A stretch of DNA of 64,000 bases from Companilactobacillus sp. (GTDB lineage Bacteria > Bacillota > Bacilli > Lactobacillales > Lactobacillaceae): positions 1 to 64,000 of the forward strand of contig NZ_JAKVLR010000001.1 in assembly GCF_022484265.1 (NCBI RefSeq). The letters run 5' to 3'. The notes below the pieces were generated by a model. It ran no database searches and had not been told where the DNA came from. It worked only from the letters and a program-made list of their open reading frames with translations. Numbering within the stretch: the stretch's first letter is position 1; each line of letters opens with the position of its first letter. This document shows positions 1 through 12,492 of this stretch, one piece after another. Both the position numbers and the translations under genes were made by a program.

Positions 1-106
1 ACCTCGTACCTTGAAAACTGGATATTAAGAAATAATGAATTAAAGAAACACCGAAAACTGCGGACAGAGTAAAATCTGTCAAAAAAGAATTACCTTTGTA
101 ATTTAA
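1..106 (+). other. End of 16S-23S spacer with 23S processing stem (5' arm)
   Basis: This is the tail of an internal transcribed spacer just upstream of the 23S gene. Bases 1-27 are complementary, with a few mismatches, to 3063-3088 after the 23S gene, so the two would close the long RNase III processing stem of pre-23S rRNA. The 16S gene and any spacer tRNAs lie outside the window. Confidence 0.8.
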
Positions 107-3022
<2,916 letters not shown>

Positions 3023-3062
3023 GCAGTCAGCAGTAAGTAAGAGTTTGTTTAATCATTATAAT

Positions 3063-3088
3063 TAATATCTAGTTTTGAAGGTACGAGG
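3063..3088 (+). other. 23S processing stem (3' arm)
   Basis: Reverse-complementary to bases 1-27 over about 26 bases, so it forms the 3' half of the pre-23S processing stem. It lies in the short spacer between 23S and 5S. Confidence 0.75.
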
Positions 3089-3099
3089 GAACACCAAAG

Positions 3100-3216
3100 T
3101 GTGGTGGCGATAGCAAGAAGGATACACCTGTTCCCATGCCGAACACAGAAGTTAAGCTTCTTCACGCCGAAAGTAGTTGGTGGGAAACTACCCGCGAGGA
3201 TAGGTAGTTGCCACGC
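3100..3216 (+). rRNA. 5S ribosomal RNA
   Basis: About 117 nt. It begins TGTGGTGGCGATAGC and ends AGTTGCCACGC, so the two ends pair as helix I. The conserved CCGAACACAGAAGTTAAGC loop region is present. It lies 78 bases after 23S and just before tRNA-Asn in the same operon. Confidence 0.96.
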
Positions 3217-3227
3217 TTGGTTTTAAT

Positions 3228-3300
3228 TCCGGTTTAGCTCAGTTGGTAGAGCACCTGACTGTTAATCAGGTTGTCGTCAGTTCGAGTCTGACAACCGGAG
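3228..3300 (+). tRNA. tRNA-Asn (GTT)
   Basis: 73-nt cloverleaf. The acceptor arms TCCGGTT and AACCGGA pair fully, with discriminator G. The anticodon arm is CTGACT-GTT-AATCAG and the T-arm carries GTTCGAGTC. No CCA is encoded. It is cotranscribed with the rRNA operon. Confidence 0.97.
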
Positions 3301-3315
3301 TTTTTTTTTATTTCT

Positions 3316-3406
3316 GGAGAATTGTCCGAGTGGTTGAAGGAGCATGATTGGAAATCATGTATACGGGTATTAACCTGTATCGTGGGTTCGAACCCCACAT
3401 TCTCCG
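3316..3406 (+). tRNA. tRNA-Ser (GGA)
   Basis: 91-nt class II tRNA with a long variable arm. The acceptor arms GGAGAAT and ATTCTCC pair, with discriminator G. The anticodon arm is CATGATT-GGA-AATCATG. It is the last gene of the rRNA operon before the terminator at 3442. Confidence 0.96.
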
Positions 3407-3441
3407 TTACAGAAATATTTAAAACATCAGAAACTATTCCC

Positions 3442-3480
3442 AAAAGAAGCCCGTTAATTAAGTTTAACGAGCTTCTTTTG
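3442..3480 (+). terminator. rRNA operon terminator
   Basis: Imperfect inverted repeat AAAAGAAGCCCGTTAA / TTTAACGAGCTTCTTTT followed by T residues, directly after tRNA-Ser. It fits an intrinsic terminator for the rRNA-tRNA operon. Confidence 0.75.
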
Positions 3481-3554
3481 TGTTTATGGTAAAGATGTAA
3501 CTGTATGATTATTCATTGTTCTTATAGAAGGTTAGTATGCTTAAATTATGGTAG

Positions 3555-3605
3555 TAAAAAAGGTTCGATCCAACTGATTTAATTCAGTGGACCGAACCTT
3601 TTTTT
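3555..3605 (-). terminator. Terminator of aspartokinase-dapF
   Basis: Strong hairpin AGGTTCGATCCAACTGA / TCAGTGGACCGAACCT bordered by A-runs on the left and T-runs on the right. It ends the leftward dapF transcript and could also work in the other direction. Confidence 0.8.
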
Positions 3606-4581
3606 ATTTTACAAAAGCATCTACAAATGCTTGATACTTGGCTTCTTCTCCGGTTGACTTGATGTCAAACTTATCAAAATCTAACTTATGAAAATCAGCT
3701 TCGGATATATCAAGTGTATCTGTAAAAGTAGCATTTCCAATTAAATGAATATTGGCTTCTTCCTTAGTGTTTTCAAGTGTAACGTGAGTTTTTACCATTC
3801 CGCCTGGGTTATATACTGAGATATCTTTCGTCTCATCAAAATCATTCGGATGGAGCATTGCAAATGCTAGACTAGTTGCTGACATACCTGTACCGCAAGC
3901 ATTGGTAAAGCCAACACCACGCTCGTAGGTTTGAACGAACAATTTGTTCTTACCTAGAATCTCAGCAAAACTCACATTTACGCCTTCAGGGAAGTATTCA
4001 TTAGGTGAGTTAAGGTATTTACCTAATTGTCCTAATTCCTTCTCGTTGATCTTATCAAGGAAACTTATCAAATGTGGATTGGGAACCGCAATTGAGGTAA
4101 ATGTTTGAGCAGGTAAAAATTCTGGAACTTTTTCATTGATCATTTCTGACATATTCTGGTAAGAGAAAGGTAAGTCTTTAGCTGCAAAAGAAATGGGTTT
4201 GATCTGAACGCTAAATGCTGGAACGCCATCAGCCAAATCTGCTGATTTCTTTACTTCTAAGTCTGCACCAATTGTCTGAATATTAAAGTCAGTCTCGTTG
4301 AATTTTTCAGAGAGATAGCGACTAACTGTTCTTAAGCCGTTGCCACACATCTTAGCTTCGCTGCCGTCAGCATTGATCACTCGCATTTGAGCTAATGCAT
4401 TGTCGGTTGCGTCATTTACCACGAGAACTCCATCTGCTCCGTTTAAAATGTTATTTTTGGGATCACAGAGTTTAATACCAAGCTTACTGAGTTCTTCATC
4501 AGTTAGTTGTTGATTTAGTTGTGTTTGGTCGAAGATAAAAAATTGATTTTCAGAACCGTGTACCTTGAGTAATTGAACCAT
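3604..4581 (-). CDS. dapF: Diaminopimelate epimerase
   Basis: Converts LL-diaminopimelate to meso-diaminopimelate in the cytoplasm, the step before LysA in lysine synthesis and a source of cell-wall DAP. The two catalytic cysteines are visible: Cys79 in MCGNGLRT and Cys229 in NACGTGMSAT. The N-terminal HGSENQFF (residues 8-15) replaces the common HGxGNDF. At 325 aa it is longer than the roughly 275 aa of proteobacterial enzymes; the extra length sits mostly between residues 115 and 205 and, from family knowledge, long forms occur in lactobacilli. The ATG has a good GAGGT ribosome site overlapping the end of the aspartokinase gene, only 2 nt upstream, so the two genes are probably translationally coupled. 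Confidence 0.95.
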   Translation of the reverse strand: MVQLLKVHGSENQFFIFDQTQLNQQLTDEELSKLGIKLCDPKNNILNGADGVLVVNDATDNALAQMRVINADGSEAKMCGNGLRTVSRYLSEKFNETDFNIQTIGADLEVKKSADLADGVPAFSVQIKPISFAAKDLPFSYQNMSEMINEKVPEFLPAQTFTSIAVPNPHLISFLDKINEKELGQLGKYLNSPNEYFPEGVNVSFAEILGKNKLFVQTYERGVGFTNACGTGMSATSLAFAMLHPNDFDETKDISVYNPGGMVKTHVTLENTKEEANIHLIGNATFTDTLDISEADFHKLDFDKFDIKSTGEEAKYQAFVDAFVK

Positions 4582-4583
4582 TG

Positions 4584-5957
4584 TTATACCTCATCATCGT
4601 CATTATTGAAGAATGTATCGTAGATATGGCGAACCGCTTTATCGGCATCTTTTAATCTGGTACCGATCATGATCGAAATTCTGGAAGCACCTTGGTTGAT
4701 CATATGAATGGCAATATTGTTTTGCGTTAATGAATCAATGATCTTACCCATAGTATCAACAGTATGGGCGATACCTTCACCGACAACCATAATGATTGCG
4801 TAATCATCGATCCATTCCATATAGTCAGGATTAAGCGTTTCTTTAATATCATTGCATAAATTCTTTATTGTTGTCTTAGATAATTTACTCCTATCGAAGA
4901 TAATTGTTAAGTCATCGATACCGGAAGGCATATGTTCATATGAAATTCCATAACGATAAAAGATCTTTAAGAGTTGTAAAGTGAAGCCAACTTCTTTATT
5001 TAGCAAGTAACGGTGTAAATAAAGCGCTGAAAAACGTTTAGAACTTGCAATACCTGTAATTGGATTGGCAGGATTGAATAAGAATTGTTCAGGAACAATC
5101 AGAGTACCAGGTGCACTAGGGTTGTTAGTGTTTTTAACATTGACTGGCACTTGTCCTTGGACTGCTGGGATAATTGCTTCATCTTGAAAGACTGAGAATC
5201 CTGCATAAGATAATTCTCGCATTTCACGATAAGACATCTTTTGAATAGCAACTGGGTCTTTGACAACGTGATTGTTTGCTACGTAAATCGCATCAACATC
5301 AGTAAAGTTTTCGTAGAGATCAGCCTTGAATCCACGACTGAGAATTGCACCTGTGATATCTGATCCACCACGTGTAAAGGTATAGATGGAACCATTTTCG
5401 CTGTATCCAAAAAATCCTGGAAAGACAATACGTTCATCGCCGAATTTATATTTGCTGAGATTCAAATAAGTATCTTCTAGTACGTCAGCATTGTTAGGTT
5501 CTCCGCCCACTAAAAATCCAGCGTCTTTAGGATCGAGAAATTTAGCTTTGATTCCTTCACTGTTTAAAACTGCAGCTAATAAAATTGCATTGAGATATTC
5601 GCCATGAGCCTTAAATGCTGCCATGAGGTGATCATCATCTGAAAACTTAGTAGTAGCAAGCGAGTCTAATTTTTGTTTTATTGAATCAATGGTACTATCA
5701 TCTAACTCGAAATAGTCGCTGATCTCTGCGTATCGAGATAGGATATCATTAACGATATCGCTATATTCTTTTTTATCTAAAACTGCTTCTGCATATTTAA
5801 TCAATAGATCAGTTACTTTGACGTCACCATCGAATCTTTTTCCAGGAGCAGAAGTTACAACGACCTTTCTATCTGAATCGTCATCAATAATACTTACGAC
5901 CTTATTAAATTGCTCCCCAGTGGCGAGAGAACTGCCACCAAACTTAACTACTTTCAC
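4584..5957 (-). CDS. lysC: Aspartokinase
   Basis: Phosphorylates aspartate, the committed step to lysine, threonine and methionine. The N-terminus has the KFGGSS nucleotide/substrate motif, and the RGGSD motif occurs near residue 200; the last ~150 residues look like tandem ACT regulatory domains, so feedback inhibition is expected, though the effector cannot be read off. I place the start at a GTG at 5957 (457 aa): TGAGGTG lies 6 nt upstream, whereas the GTG three codons earlier is itself part of that ribosome site. The gene is divergent from the lysine-riboswitch operon and has its own promoter, so the riboswitch does not control it directly. It is followed after 2 nt by dapF. Confidence 0.94.
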   Translation of the reverse strand: MKVVKFGGSSLATGEQFNKVVSIIDDDSDRKVVVTSAPGKRFDGDVKVTDLLIKYAEAVLDKKEYSDIVNDILSRYAEISDYFELDDSTIDSIKQKLDSLATTKFSDDDHLMAAFKAHGEYLNAILLAAVLNSEGIKAKFLDPKDAGFLVGGEPNNADVLEDTYLNLSKYKFGDERIVFPGFFGYSENGSIYTFTRGGSDITGAILSRGFKADLYENFTDVDAIYVANNHVVKDPVAIQKMSYREMRELSYAGFSVFQDEAIIPAVQGQVPVNVKNTNNPSAPGTLIVPEQFLFNPANPITGIASSKRFSALYLHRYLLNKEVGFTLQLLKIFYRYGISYEHMPSGIDDLTIIFDRSKLSKTTIKNLCNDIKETLNPDYMEWIDDYAIIMVVGEGIAHTVDTMGKIIDSLTQNNIAIHMINQGASRISIMIGTRLKDADKAVRHIYDTFFNNDDDEV

Positions 5958-6082
5958 AAAAATCACCTCAAGATTAATTTAGAAAATTAATATGTTTTTA
6001 ATAAAACTTTAGCAGTTTTATGCATTAAATCAAGTAAATACTTTTAAAAGTTAGAAAACCGAGTGTTTTTAGTGATTTACAC

Positions 6083-6109
6083 TTGACGAATTATTAGACT
6101 TGTTATAAT
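6083..6109 (+). promoter_or_regulatory. Promoter of lysine operon
   Basis: TTGACG at 6083-6088 and a perfect TATAAT at 6104-6109. The 15-bp spacer is short; shifting the -35 to ACTTGA gives 17 bp. It sits just upstream of the lysine riboswitch. Confidence 0.65.
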
Positions 6110-6124
6110 GTTTAAATCAACAAA

Positions 6125-6300
6125 TGAATAGAGGTTGCAACTGACATTAGTACGCAAGGGAGTTCCTGTATGAACTGAGAACTTGTTTAAAGGGGATGTT
6201 GCCGAAGCGCTAGGCTATGCAGAACTTAGTGCGCTGGGACGTGTTAACAAGAGGATACGGACTGTCGTAGCAAAAATGTCGGCTACGGTGCGCTTACGAC
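6125..6300 (+). promoter_or_regulatory. Lysine riboswitch (L box)
   Basis: The leader between the promoter and lysA carries the ordered L-box signature: AGAGGTTGC near 6129, TTAGTAC near 6148, GTTGCCGAAGC near 6200, GCGCTGGGAC near 6231 and GGATACGGACTGTCG near 6253. A terminator follows at 6331. From family knowledge, lysine binding favours the terminator, so the downstream lysA-asd operon should be repressed by lysine. Exact ends were not determined. Confidence 0.88.
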
Positions 6301-6330
6301 AATTATGATGCAGAATAAATTAACGATTCT

Positions 6331-6370
6331 TGGATCTCTTTGTTTAATGTAAGCAAAGGGATCTTTTTTT
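6331..6370 (+). terminator. Riboswitch attenuator before lysA
   Basis: Stem GGATCTCTTTG / CAAAGGGATC followed by seven T residues, located between the L box and lysA. It is the expression platform of the riboswitch. Confidence 0.88.
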
Positions 6371-6406
6371 ATCCCTTTATTCAAAAATGAAAGGTAGATT
6401 AAATTT

Positions 6407-7708
6407 ATGATCAGTAGTGAATTGAATTCAGATAGTAATGGGCATTTGATTCTTGGGGGAGTTGATTCAGTTGAATTAGCCCACAAATACGGAACTCCAT
6501 TAGTAGTTTACGATGTTGAACAGATCCGCAAGACTATCGGTCAATTTAAACAAAGCTTTGAAGATAGTGGAGTCAAGTATGAAATTAGTTATGCCAGCAA
6601 AGCTTTCGCTACCGTTGCTATGTATCAAGTTTTGAAACAGGAAGAGCTGCATACAGACGTTGTTTCAGGTGGAGAACTTTATACAGCCTTACAAGCTGGT
6701 TTTCCTGCAAATAAAATCAGCTTTCATGGCAACAACAAATCGAGACAAGAATTGGAAATGGCAGTCGATAATCATATCGGCGTGATCATTTTAGATAATT
6801 TTTATGAAATCAAACTTTTGAAAGAAATTTTGGAAGAAAAAGATACTAACATCAATGTTATGTTAAGACTGACACCAGGAATTTCAGCTCATACACATGA
6901 GTACATTCAAACTGGTCAAGTTGATAGTAAATTTGGATTTGACGTTCAATCTGATCAACATAAAGAAGCTTTGGAACAAGTTTTAGCAATTCCTCAGATG
7001 AACTTGATAGGTATTCATGCACATATCGGATCACAAATTTTTGGAGTGGATGGTTTCACCGCTTTAGCAAAAAAATTAGTTGATATCTCAGCTGATTTTA
7101 AAAATGAATATGATTACACTCCGCAAATCTTAAATCTTGGTGGCGGGTTCGGAATCAGCTACACTGACGAAGATGAGCCAATTGGTGCAAACGTATTTAT
7201 TGATAAGATTATTTCCACTATAAAGGAAGAAACTAAATCAAAGAGTTTAGATTTTCCTGAGATCTGGATCGAACCTGGTCGTTCCATTGTAGGACCTGCC
7301 GGCTTTAACCTATACACGGTTGGCTCAAGAAAAGATATTCCTGGTCTTTTATCATACGTTAATGTTGACGGTGGTATGGGAGACAATATCAGACCAGCTT
7401 TATACCAAGCCAAATATGAGGCTGTCGTTGCCAATAAGATGAATGCTGATATTGAAGAAGAAGACCACATCGCTGGTAAGTATTGCGAGTCCGGAGATAT
7501 TTTGATCGACCGCCAAGCTTTACCAAAGGTAGAGCCAGGGGATGTCATCGCAATGCTAGATACTGGAGCCTACGGATATTCAATGGCTTCGAATTATAAT
7601 CGCAATCCTCGTCCGGCAGTAGTATTTGTTGAAAATGGCAAGGATAAATTAGTTGTAAAACGTGAATCATATGAAGATTTAGTTAGATTAGATCAAAGCT
7701 ACATTTAA
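6407..7708 (+). CDS. lysA: Diaminopimelate decarboxylase
   Basis: PLP enzyme that decarboxylates meso-diaminopimelate to L-lysine. Visible motifs are SYASKAF with the PLP lysine at residue 65, HAHIGSQIF in the barrel, GGGFGISY for phosphate binding, [11 protein letters not shown], and CESGDIL with the active-site cysteine near residue 360. At 433 aa it has the usual length. It is the first gene of the riboswitch-controlled operon; the ribosome site GAAAGG lies somewhat far upstream of the ATG. The next gene begins 17 nt after its stop. Confidence 0.96.
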   Translation: MISSELNSDSNGHLILGGVDSVELAHKYGTPLVVYDVEQIRKTIGQFKQSFEDSGVKYEISYASKAFATVAMYQVLKQEELHTDVVSGGELYTALQAGFPANKISFHGNNKSRQELEMAVDNHIGVIILDNFYEIKLLKEILEEKDTNINVMLRLTPGISAHTHEYIQTGQVDSKFGFDVQSDQHKEALEQVLAIPQMNLIGIHAHIGSQIFGVDGFTALAKKLVDISADFKNEYDYTPQILNLGGGFGISYTDEDEPIGANVFIDKIISTIKEETKSKSLDFPEIWIEPGRSIVGPAGFNLYTVGSRKDIPGLLSYVNVDGGMGDNIRPALYQAKYEAVVANKMNADIEEEDHIAGKYCESGDILIDRQALPKVEPGDVIAMLDTGAYGYSMASNYNRNPRPAVVFVENGKDKLVVKRESYEDLVRLDQSYI

Positions 7709-7725
7709 AAAGTGGAGGAATTACA

Positions 7726-8430
7726 ATGAGCAAGATGAATGCAGAAGAAATTATTAATTTTATTGGTAACTCAAAAAAACAAACACCTGTTAAGGCTTAT
7801 ATCAAAGGAGATATTTCGAAATTAGATATTCCAGAATCTGTTCAAGATTTTTCGACCGATTCATTTGGAATGTTGTTCGGTGACTACAAAGAAATTGAAC
7901 CTTTGTTAAAAAATTCAGCAGTTGAAGATTATTACTTAGAAACTTCGGCTCAAAACTCAGCTGTTCCTTTATTGGATATCAAACATATCAATGCCAGAAT
8001 CGAACCTGGTGCAATCATTCGTGATCAAGTTGAAATCGGCGATAATGCAGTTGTGATGATGGGCGCAGTTATTAATATCGGTGCTGAAATCGGTAAGGGT
8101 ACCATGATCGACATGGGTGCTGTTTTGGGTGGACGAGCAATCGTCGGTGAAAATTCTCATATCGGTGCAAATTCAGTCCTAGCCGGTGTGATCGAACCTG
8201 CTTCAGCCGATCCAGTAAGAATTGGCAATAACGTCACAGTAGGAGCAAATGCAGTTGTACTTGAAGGTGTTCAAGTTGGCGATAATGCAGTTGTTGGTGC
8301 GGGTGCTGTTGTAACTAAAGATGTTGCTGCTAACGAAGTTGTGGTTGGAGTTCCTGCTAAAGTTATTAAAACAAAGGATCAAAAGACCACTGACAAAACG
8401 CACATTGAAGATACATTGAGGAAATTATAA
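7726..8430 (+). CDS. dapH: Tetrahydrodipicolinate N-acetyltransferase
   Basis: Transfers acetyl from acetyl-CoA to tetrahydrodipicolinate, which commits the pathway to the acetylated branch. The second half (about residues 85-205) is a run of hexapeptide repeats such as [13 protein letters not shown] and IGANSV, the left-handed beta-helix of trimeric acyltransferases. The length of 234 aa matches the Gram-positive DapH family. The ribosome site is GTGGAGG, and the gene lies between lysA and the deacetylase, 2 nt before the latter's start codon. The acetyl rather than succinyl donor is inferred from the family and from the adjacent deacetylase. Confidence 0.94.
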   Translation: MSKMNAEEIINFIGNSKKQTPVKAYIKGDISKLDIPESVQDFSTDSFGMLFGDYKEIEPLLKNSAVEDYYLETSAQNSAVPLLDIKHINARIEPGAIIRDQVEIGDNAVVMMGAVINIGAEIGKGTMIDMGAVLGGRAIVGENSHIGANSVLAGVIEPASADPVRIGNNVTVGANAVVLEGVQVGDNAVVGAGAVVTKDVAANEVVVGVPAKVIKTKDQKTTDKTHIEDTLRKL

Positions 8431-8432
8431 TT

Positions 8433-9581
8433 ATGAGTTTATCTGCAGAAGAGTTAATCAACATTCGTCGAGACTTACACAAGATTCCCGAATTAGCATT
8501 AAAAGAAACTGAAACGCATGAATATTTAAAAAATAAAATAAGTGAATTTCCACAAGACTTTTTACAAATTCATGAATTTAAAGAACTGCCAACGGCACTC
8601 TTTGTTCATATTGATGGTAGCAATCCTAAACGTACAATTGGATATCGTGCTGATATGGATGCTTTACCAGTAACCGAAACTAACGATTTGTATTATCGTT
8701 CAGTTCATCCTGGCGTAATGCATGCTTGCGGCCACGACTTGCATATGACAGTTGCTTTAGGATTGATCAGTTATTTCGCGGAAAATCAACCAACTGATAA
8801 CTTAGTGTTTTTCTTCCAACCTGCTGAAGAGGCCGAAAGTGGCGGAAAACAAGCTTATGATCTCGGATTATTCTCAGGTGATTTGAAACCTGATGAATTT
8901 TATGGATTGCATGATAATGCCGATCTAGGAACGGGAATTATCGGTTGTCGAAATGGCACGCTCTTTGCTGGAACTACAGAAGTTAACGTGACGATCCATG
9001 GAATGAGTGGCCATGCAGCTTATCCACATAAAGCTAATGATGCGGTTGTTATTGCAGCTAGTTTTATCGAACAAGTGCAAACTGTTATTTCCAGAAGTAT
9101 CGACCCAGTTAAATGTGGGGTCATTACTTTTGGTAAGCTTCAAGCTGGAACGATCAGAAACGTCATTGCCGGTAAGGCAAGAATCGAAGGAACCATCAGA
9201 GGTTTAACGCAAGATATGATTGAATACATCCGTCAACGTGTATTGGATATTGCAAAGGGCATTGAAGTATCATTCAATTGCCGGATCGATGTTGAATACA
9301 ATCAGGGTGGCTATTATCCAGTTGAAAATAATCCTGAATTAACTAAGAATTTTATTGATTATATGCAAAAAGCTGACAATGTTAAATTTCAAGAAACTGA
9401 ACCTGCAATGACTGGTGAAGATTTCGGATATTTACTATCGAAGATTCCCGGAACAATGTTTTGGCTCGGAGTTGCTAGTCCAGGTGCTTTGCATTCTGTC
9501 GACTTTTTACCACATGAAGAAGCAATTATTGATGGCGTAGAAGCCTTTAAAGGATTTTTAAATTATCGAATGAGTATGTAA
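8433..9581 (+). CDS. N-acetyldiaminopimelate deacetylase (M20 family)
   Basis: Removes the acetyl group from N-acetyl-LL-diaminopimelate. It is an M20 metallopeptidase-fold amidohydrolase: [11 protein letters not shown] (residues 70-80), HACGHD (97-102, metal ligands Cys99 and His101) and PAEEAESGG (130-138, Glu132/133) are all present. The 382-aa length fits the family. On sequence alone it could be confused with a hippurate or aminoacylase-like hydrolase, but its position directly after dapH and before dapA makes the DAP role likely. It is known as the YkuR/DapEL type; the symbol dapL is avoided because it also names an unrelated aminotransferase. Confidence 0.9.
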   Translation: MSLSAEELINIRRDLHKIPELALKETETHEYLKNKISEFPQDFLQIHEFKELPTALFVHIDGSNPKRTIGYRADMDALPVTETNDLYYRSVHPGVMHACGHDLHMTVALGLISYFAENQPTDNLVFFFQPAEEAESGGKQAYDLGLFSGDLKPDEFYGLHDNADLGTGIIGCRNGTLFAGTTEVNVTIHGMSGHAAYPHKANDAVVIAASFIEQVQTVISRSIDPVKCGVITFGKLQAGTIRNVIAGKARIEGTIRGLTQDMIEYIRQRVLDIAKGIEVSFNCRIDVEYNQGGYYPVENNPELTKNFIDYMQKADNVKFQETEPAMTGEDFGYLLSKIPGTMFWLGVASPGALHSVDFLPHEEAIIDGVEAFKGFLNYRMSM

Positions 9582-9592
9582 AGGAGAATATT

Positions 9593-10480
9593 ATGTTTGA
9601 AAATGCAGATTTAATAACAGCTATTATTACTCCGTTTAATGACGAAGGAACCGAAATCAATTATCAAGCATTGGAAAAGTTGACCAATCATTTGTTGGAT
9701 ACTGGAACCAAAGGTTTTGTCATTGGTGGTACTACTGGTGAAACTCCAACCTTAACTGAAGAAGAAAAGTTAACGCTTTATACTAGATTTGCTGAAATTG
9801 TTGACGGACGTGTTCCAATTATCGCTGGAGCAGGCAGCAACAACACCCAAGGGACAATTGATTTCGTCCAAAAATTATCGAAGATCAATGGTATCGATAT
9901 GGCGTTAGTAGTTGTTCCTTATTACAACAAGCCTAATCAAAGAGGGATGAAGGCTCACTTTGAAGCTGTTGCTGATGCTACAGATATGCCAATTGTGATC
10001 TATAACATTCCTGGCCGTACAGGAGTTTTGATGGAAAAGGAAACAGTTGTTGAATTGTCCAAGTATCCGCACATTGATGGCGTAAAGCAATGCAATACCA
10101 TGGCAGATCTTCAATATATCGTTGAAAATACTTCAGACGACTTCTTGGTATACAGCGGTGAGGATGCTCAAGCATTATTTGCTAAGGTTATCGGCGCTAA
10201 CGGCGTGATTTCGGTTGCATCGCATCTATTTGGCAAGGAAATGTCAGAAATGTTTTCTAAGCTAGAAAATGGCGATTATAAAGGTGCCGGAGCATTACAA
10301 AGATTTCTAACACCTAAGATGGCAGCATGCTTCATGTATCCATCTCCATCACCAATCAAGGCCGTTTTGAATGACCAAGGTTATAATGTGGGTGTTACAC
10401 GTTTGCCAATCGTTCCATTGAACGATTCTGAAAAGGCAAAGTTGTACAACGCATTAGATTTAGAGGAGGCAAAGTCGTGA
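9593..10480 (+). CDS. dapA: 4-hydroxy-tetrahydrodipicolinate synthase
   Basis: Condenses pyruvate with aspartate semialdehyde, the first step specific to lysine. The Schiff-base lysine is Lys165 in DGVKQCNT, the catalytic tyrosine is Tyr137 in [10 protein letters not shown], and GGTTGE is at residues 45-50. The 295-aa TIM barrel has normal length. AAAGGAG precedes its ATG. The stop overlaps the dapB GTG start by 4 nt (GTGA), so the pair is translationally coupled. Confidence 0.96.
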   Translation: MFENADLITAIITPFNDEGTEINYQALEKLTNHLLDTGTKGFVIGGTTGETPTLTEEEKLTLYTRFAEIVDGRVPIIAGAGSNNTQGTIDFVQKLSKINGIDMALVVVPYYNKPNQRGMKAHFEAVADATDMPIVIYNIPGRTGVLMEKETVVELSKYPHIDGVKQCNTMADLQYIVENTSDDFLVYSGEDAQALFAKVIGANGVISVASHLFGKEMSEMFSKLENGDYKGAGALQRFLTPKMAACFMYPSPSPIKAVLNDQGYNVGVTRLPIVPLNDSEKAKLYNALDLEEAKS

Positions 10481-11253
10481 TAAAAGCAATCGTTTCAGGA
10501 TTTACAGGTTCCATGGGTCAAAAAGTTTTGGCCATGATCAACGGGGAGAATGACCTACAATTAGTCGGAGCATTTAACCCAATCGTCAAAAGTCTTGATC
10601 CATCAGACTATTACTTGGACAGTTCAGTCAAAGTATTTAATGATTTGTCGCAAATTGATATTGATGCCGATATTTGGATCGATTTCAGTATTCCAACGGC
10701 AGTTTTTGAAAATACGAAGTTTGCAATTGAACATGGTATTCGTCCAGTCATTGGTACTAGTGGTATGAGTGAAGATCAAATTGCTGAATTAAAATCATTA
10801 GCTGATAGTAAAAAAGTTGGTGGCATTATTGCCTCCAACTTTGGGGTATCTGCAGTCTTGATGATGAAATTTGCCCAAGTTGCTGCTAAGTATTTTGATC
10901 ATTCAGAGATCATGGAATATCATCACGAAGATAAATTGGATGCACCATCTGGTACAGCCATGAATACAGCCAAACTTATCTATGATGTTCAAGGAAAAGA
11001 TCAAGACAATAATCCAAACGAGCAAGATAAAATTGGTGCTCGTGGTGGCGACTATCATGGAATCAAGATTCATGCAGTCCGATTACCTGGATTTATTGCT
11101 GATGAAGAAGTTATCTTTGGCGGAGCGGGTGAAACACTCACGATTAAACAGAGTACTACCGATCGTGCTTCATTTATGAAGGGCGTCCGGATAGCCATCA
11201 CTGAAGTCATGAAACGTGACGAATTAATCGTTGGCTTAGAAAAAATCATTTAA
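10477..11253 (+). CDS. dapB: 4-hydroxy-tetrahydrodipicolinate reductase
   Basis: Reduces the DapA product with NAD(P)H to tetrahydrodipicolinate. The N-terminal Rossmann motif [10 protein letters not shown] (residues 8-17) binds the nucleotide; [15 protein letters not shown] carries the catalytic histidine pair and lysine. The GTG start is fixed by GAGGAGG 8 nt upstream and by the 4-nt overlap with dapA. At 258 aa it is a typical length. Confidence 0.95.
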   Translation: MIKAIVSGFTGSMGQKVLAMINGENDLQLVGAFNPIVKSLDPSDYYLDSSVKVFNDLSQIDIDADIWIDFSIPTAVFENTKFAIEHGIRPVIGTSGMSEDQIAELKSLADSKKVGGIIASNFGVSAVLMMKFAQVAAKYFDHSEIMEYHHEDKLDAPSGTAMNTAKLIYDVQGKDQDNNPNEQDKIGARGGDYHGIKIHAVRLPGFIADEEVIFGGAGETLTIKQSTTDRASFMKGVRIAITEVMKRDELIVGLEKII

Positions 11254-11270
11254 TAAGCGGGTGAAGCCAC

Positions 11271-12473
11271 ATGCCAGAACTAGCAAAGAGTTTACAAAAT
11301 GTTGAGAATAAATTTTTAAAAACAATCGGGAACAACAAGATCAGGCTTTTTAATGAAGAGTTTTCCAAATATCCTGGGACAATTAAATTAGTTGTCGGCG
11401 AACCGGATTTTAATACACCTGAACATGTTAAAAAGGCTGCCGAGAAAAGTATTGAGGATAACTATTCACACTATTCTCCTCAAAAGGGGTTCGATGGACT
11501 GAGAAAAGCCATCAGCAATTATTTAAGTTCTCGCTATGATCTAACTTATGATCCGGAATCTGAAATCATCGTTACTGTTGGAGCAACCGAGGCAATTTAT
11601 GTTTCTGTTGCATCAATAATTAACGTTGGCGACAAGGTGATCATTCCGACGCCGGCCTTTTCATTTTATGCTTCAACTGTTAAAGCTTTGGGAGGAATCC
11701 CGATTGAAGTTGATGTTACAGACAATGACTTTAAATTAAGCAGTCAAAAGTTACAGAAAGTAATTGCTGATGAAGGCGAAGATACGATCAAGGCAATTAT
11801 CTTAAACTTTCCAAGCAACCCTACTGGCGTGGCTTATGATAAGTCTGAAATTGAGGAACTTGCTAAAGTTGTTTCAGGCAAGGGGATTTACGTCATCTGC
11901 GACGAAATTTATAGCGAGTTAGTTTATGACGTCAAGCATGTGTCATTTGCTAATGTTTTGCCTGAACAAACGATTTTGATCAATGGCGTTTCTAAATCTC
12001 ATTCCATGACAGGTTATCGAATTGGCTACATTGCGGCTCCGGCAGCTTTTGTAGCTGAAGCTGATAAGTTGCATGCATTTACTACCACAGCAGCTTCTAA
12101 CCCAGCTCAATTTGGAGCTCAAGAAGCTTTGGAGAATGGGTTAGATGATCCAATCGAAACTCGCAAAGTCTATAAACAAAGACGAGATTATTTGGTTAAA
12201 GAATTAAATGAGATCGGTTATAAAACATTGAATCCACAAGGCGCTTTTTACGTCTTTCCTAGAATTCCGAAAGAATTTGGGCTGGACTCAGAAAGTTTTG
12301 CCAGAAAATTAGCAAAAGATGCTCGCGTGGGAGTAATTCCTGGTAGTATTTTTGGTAAGGGTGGAGATAATTATTTTAGAATTTCATATGCCGTTCCACT
12401 TGATGACTTAAAAGAGGCTGTGAAGAGAATCAAAAAATTTACTGAAGACTTTGAGAAGGAATCAGTTAATTAA
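11271..12473 (+). CDS. Class I/II PLP aminotransferase, copy 1
   Basis: Fold-type I aminotransferase, 400 aa. PLP contacts are visible: NPTG at 183-186, the CDEIY aspartate at 211, the Schiff-base lysine Lys242 in SKSHSMTGYRIGY, and the C-terminal FRISYA arginine. It belongs with the PatA/AraT type. One enzyme of this kind must supply the N-acetyl-LL-DAP aminotransferase step, and its place in the operon supports that, but which of the three tandem paralogues does it is not visible. This copy differs from the other two around residues 270-275 (TTTAASNPAQF rather than TVTCPSNPAQY), so it may have another substrate preference. Confidence 0.85.
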   Translation: MPELAKSLQNVENKFLKTIGNNKIRLFNEEFSKYPGTIKLVVGEPDFNTPEHVKKAAEKSIEDNYSHYSPQKGFDGLRKAISNYLSSRYDLTYDPESEIIVTVGATEAIYVSVASIINVGDKVIIPTPAFSFYASTVKALGGIPIEVDVTDNDFKLSSQKLQKVIADEGEDTIKAIILNFPSNPTGVAYDKSEIEELAKVVSGKGIYVICDEIYSELVYDVKHVSFANVLPEQTILINGVSKSHSMTGYRIGYIAAPAAFVAEADKLHAFTTTAASNPAQFGAQEALENGLDDPIETRKVYKQRRDYLVKELNEIGYKTLNPQGAFYVFPRIPKEFGLDSESFARKLAKDARVGVIPGSIFGKGGDNYFRISYAVPLDDLKEAVKRIKKFTEDFEKESVN

Positions 12474-12492
12474 TTATTGAGGGGTGACAGAG

